The notes under the pieces were generated by a model, which saw only the letters and a program-made list of their open reading frames with translations, was not told where the DNA came from and did no database searches. From DATCJA01 sp963814955 (GTDB taxonomy: Bacteria; Acidobacteriota; Vicinamibacteria; Vicinamibacterales; UBA2999): 34,973 nt of DNA. The first letter of the stretch is position 1. Each line of letters starts with the position of its first letter. The stretch covers positions 1 through 34,973 of the forward strand of contig CAWFEX010000018.1 of the NCBI GenBank assembly GCA_963814955.1, given 5' to 3'. A program made the translations under genes and the position numbers. This document shows positions 33,816 to 34,973 of the stretch, piece after piece.

Positions 33816-34973
33816 TTAGGGACGAAGCGGTGTCGGGCCCCCAGCGCGTCCGTCCAGTTGGGCACCAGGTCGAGCGGATCGAAAATCGTCCGCGCGTCGA
33901 GAAGGAACTGGTCGTCCGAGACGCGCCCAATGATCGGTGGACCAGCCTGCCGAAATCTTCCCGCGATTCGGTGCGGACCCATGAAGTCGTGCTCGATGGC
34001 GATGACTTTCGTGGGGATCTCCTCGGTTGGGAGCGCACCGCTCCCAATCTGAGACGTTGAGTCCTGCAGCGCCACGCCAAACCCTGGTCCGAGGGCCGAT
34101 GCGAGCGCGGGCAGGGCTCGCTGCGCGATGTTTTCGATTTCGGCGAGCGGCCGCGTGAACGCCCTGAGGGTAGGGATGCGTGGGCGATACAGGCCGACTC
34201 GCGATAAAGCGGAGCGTCGCTTCGAGCGCCGCGATGGTGAGCTTGCCGCACCGGACGGCTCGATGAAGCGGGTTTGCGGCCATCTGCTTTATGAAGTGCG
34301 ACCGACCGACGGCCAGCCCCGCCTGCGGCCCGCCGAGCACCTTGTCGCCGCTGAACGTGACCATGTCGGCACCGGCGCGAAGCGCTCGCCGACCGCGGCT
34401 CCTTCGGCAAGCCGAGCGCTCAGGTCGAACAGCGCGCCGCTGCCCAGATCCTCCATCACCGGCACGCCGCGGCGTCGCCGATGAGCGACCAGCTCGGCAA
34501 GGCCGACCTCGGCGCGAAGCCGACGATCCGGTAGTTGCTCGTGTGCACTTTCAGCAGCAGCGCCGGTCGTTCGGTCCATCGCTGCTCGTAGTCGCGCAGG
34601 ATGAGTGCGGTTGGTCGTGCCGACTTCCGTCAGAACGGCGCCGCTCCTGGCCATGATGTCGGGATGCGGAACGCGCCACCGATCTCGATCAGCTCGCCGC
34701 GCGAGACGATGACCTCCTGCCCAAAAGCCAACGTGTTCAACGCAAGCAGGACCGCAGCGGCGTTGTTATTCACCGGTGTCGCCGACTCCGCTCCGGTGAG
34801 CTCCATGAGCGGCGCTCTCGATCGAGGCTTCACGCTGGCCTGATCGCCCTCGCGAGATCGTATTCGACGGTTGACGGGTGCGACGGCGGCCTCGACCAGA
34901 GCGTCGATGGCCGCCTGTGGAAGAATGGCACGGCCGAGGTTCGTATGCAGAACGATGCCCGTCGCATTGACGA
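33816..34973 (-). CDS. selA: L-seryl-tRNA(Sec) selenium transferase SelA, 5' end cut by the window, heavily frameshifted
   Basis: Converts Ser-tRNA(Sec) to Sec-tRNA(Sec) with PLP. Recognisable pieces in order: NATGIVLHTNLGRA, VEYDLAR, ELTGAESATPVNNNAAAVLL, GQEVIVSRGELIEIGGAFRIP, DIMARSGAVLTEVGTTNRT, LLLKVHTSNYRIVGF, EVGLAELVAHRRRRGVPVMEDLGSG, MVTFSGDKVLGGPQAGLAVG (Lys of SGDK is the PLP lysine), LHRAVRCGKLTIAALEATL, PLAEIENIAQRALPALA, SQIGSGALPTEEIPTKVIAI and DDQFLLDARTIFDP. They lie in three frames with at least six changes, so an intact protein cannot be read. Either local sequence quality is poor or the gene is decayed. All catalytic blocks survive, which favours sequence error. The exact 3' end is uncertain; one frame stays open to 33710. 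Confidence 0.85.

Overview
This 35 kb, GC-rich window looks like a chromosomal piece of an Acidobacteriota genome, probably class Vicinamibacteria. That placement is inferred from the large set of secreted DUF6152 and 'GxWDGDTLVV'-type proteins, an Oar-like TonB-dependent receptor with an N-terminal carboxypeptidase-regulatory domain, reaction-centre-type cytochromes c, and many short palindromic intergenic repeats. The sequence carries frequent single-base frameshifts (about one per 2-3 kb, denser after 32 kb). These fit indel errors in a long-read or metagenomic assembly better than decay, because reading continues cleanly in another frame each time.

Region 1 (about 85-830) holds one conserved hypothetical protein split by a frameshift. 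Region 2 (about 1179-25194) is a long run of plus-strand genes for exported proteins: four DUF6152 proteins, six secreted proteins with a GxW...GD(T/Y).VV signature (two of them tandem duplicates), a lipocalin-like protein, a putative cyclase, two reaction-centre-type cytochromes, a diheme cytochrome, two DUF6644/DUF2231-like membrane proteins, a YtcJ-like amidohydrolase, a TonB-dependent receptor, a methyltransferase with a signal peptide, and two metallo-beta-lactamase-fold proteins. It reads as a periplasm/outer-membrane catabolic or uptake island. Region 3 (25227-27281, minus) has a TIG-like lipoprotein and a small secreted protein. A DinB-like gene follows at 27385-27897.

Region 4 (27890-34973) is the most striking part. 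On the minus strand, in transcription order, lie a 5'-truncated and badly frameshifted selA (far upstream), a MerT-like membrane protein whose vicinal Cys-Cys pair is encoded by two consecutive in-frame UGA codons, a MerP-like heavy-metal-associated protein whose CxxC motif reads UxxC (one in-frame UGA), selB, and selD. SelD itself has a UGA at its catalytic position. A strong hairpin follows the UGAs in both mer-like genes, and the one in the MerP-like gene has the bulged-U and GU-loop layout of a bacterial SECIS. The window therefore appears to encode a selenocysteine-based version of the MerT/MerP metal-uptake pair, physically linked to the machinery needed to translate it. Two plus-strand genes (a beta-helix protein and an outer-membrane barrel protein, both with reading-frame damage) lie between selA and this cluster. 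No selC (tRNA-Sec), merA or merR was recognised in the window.
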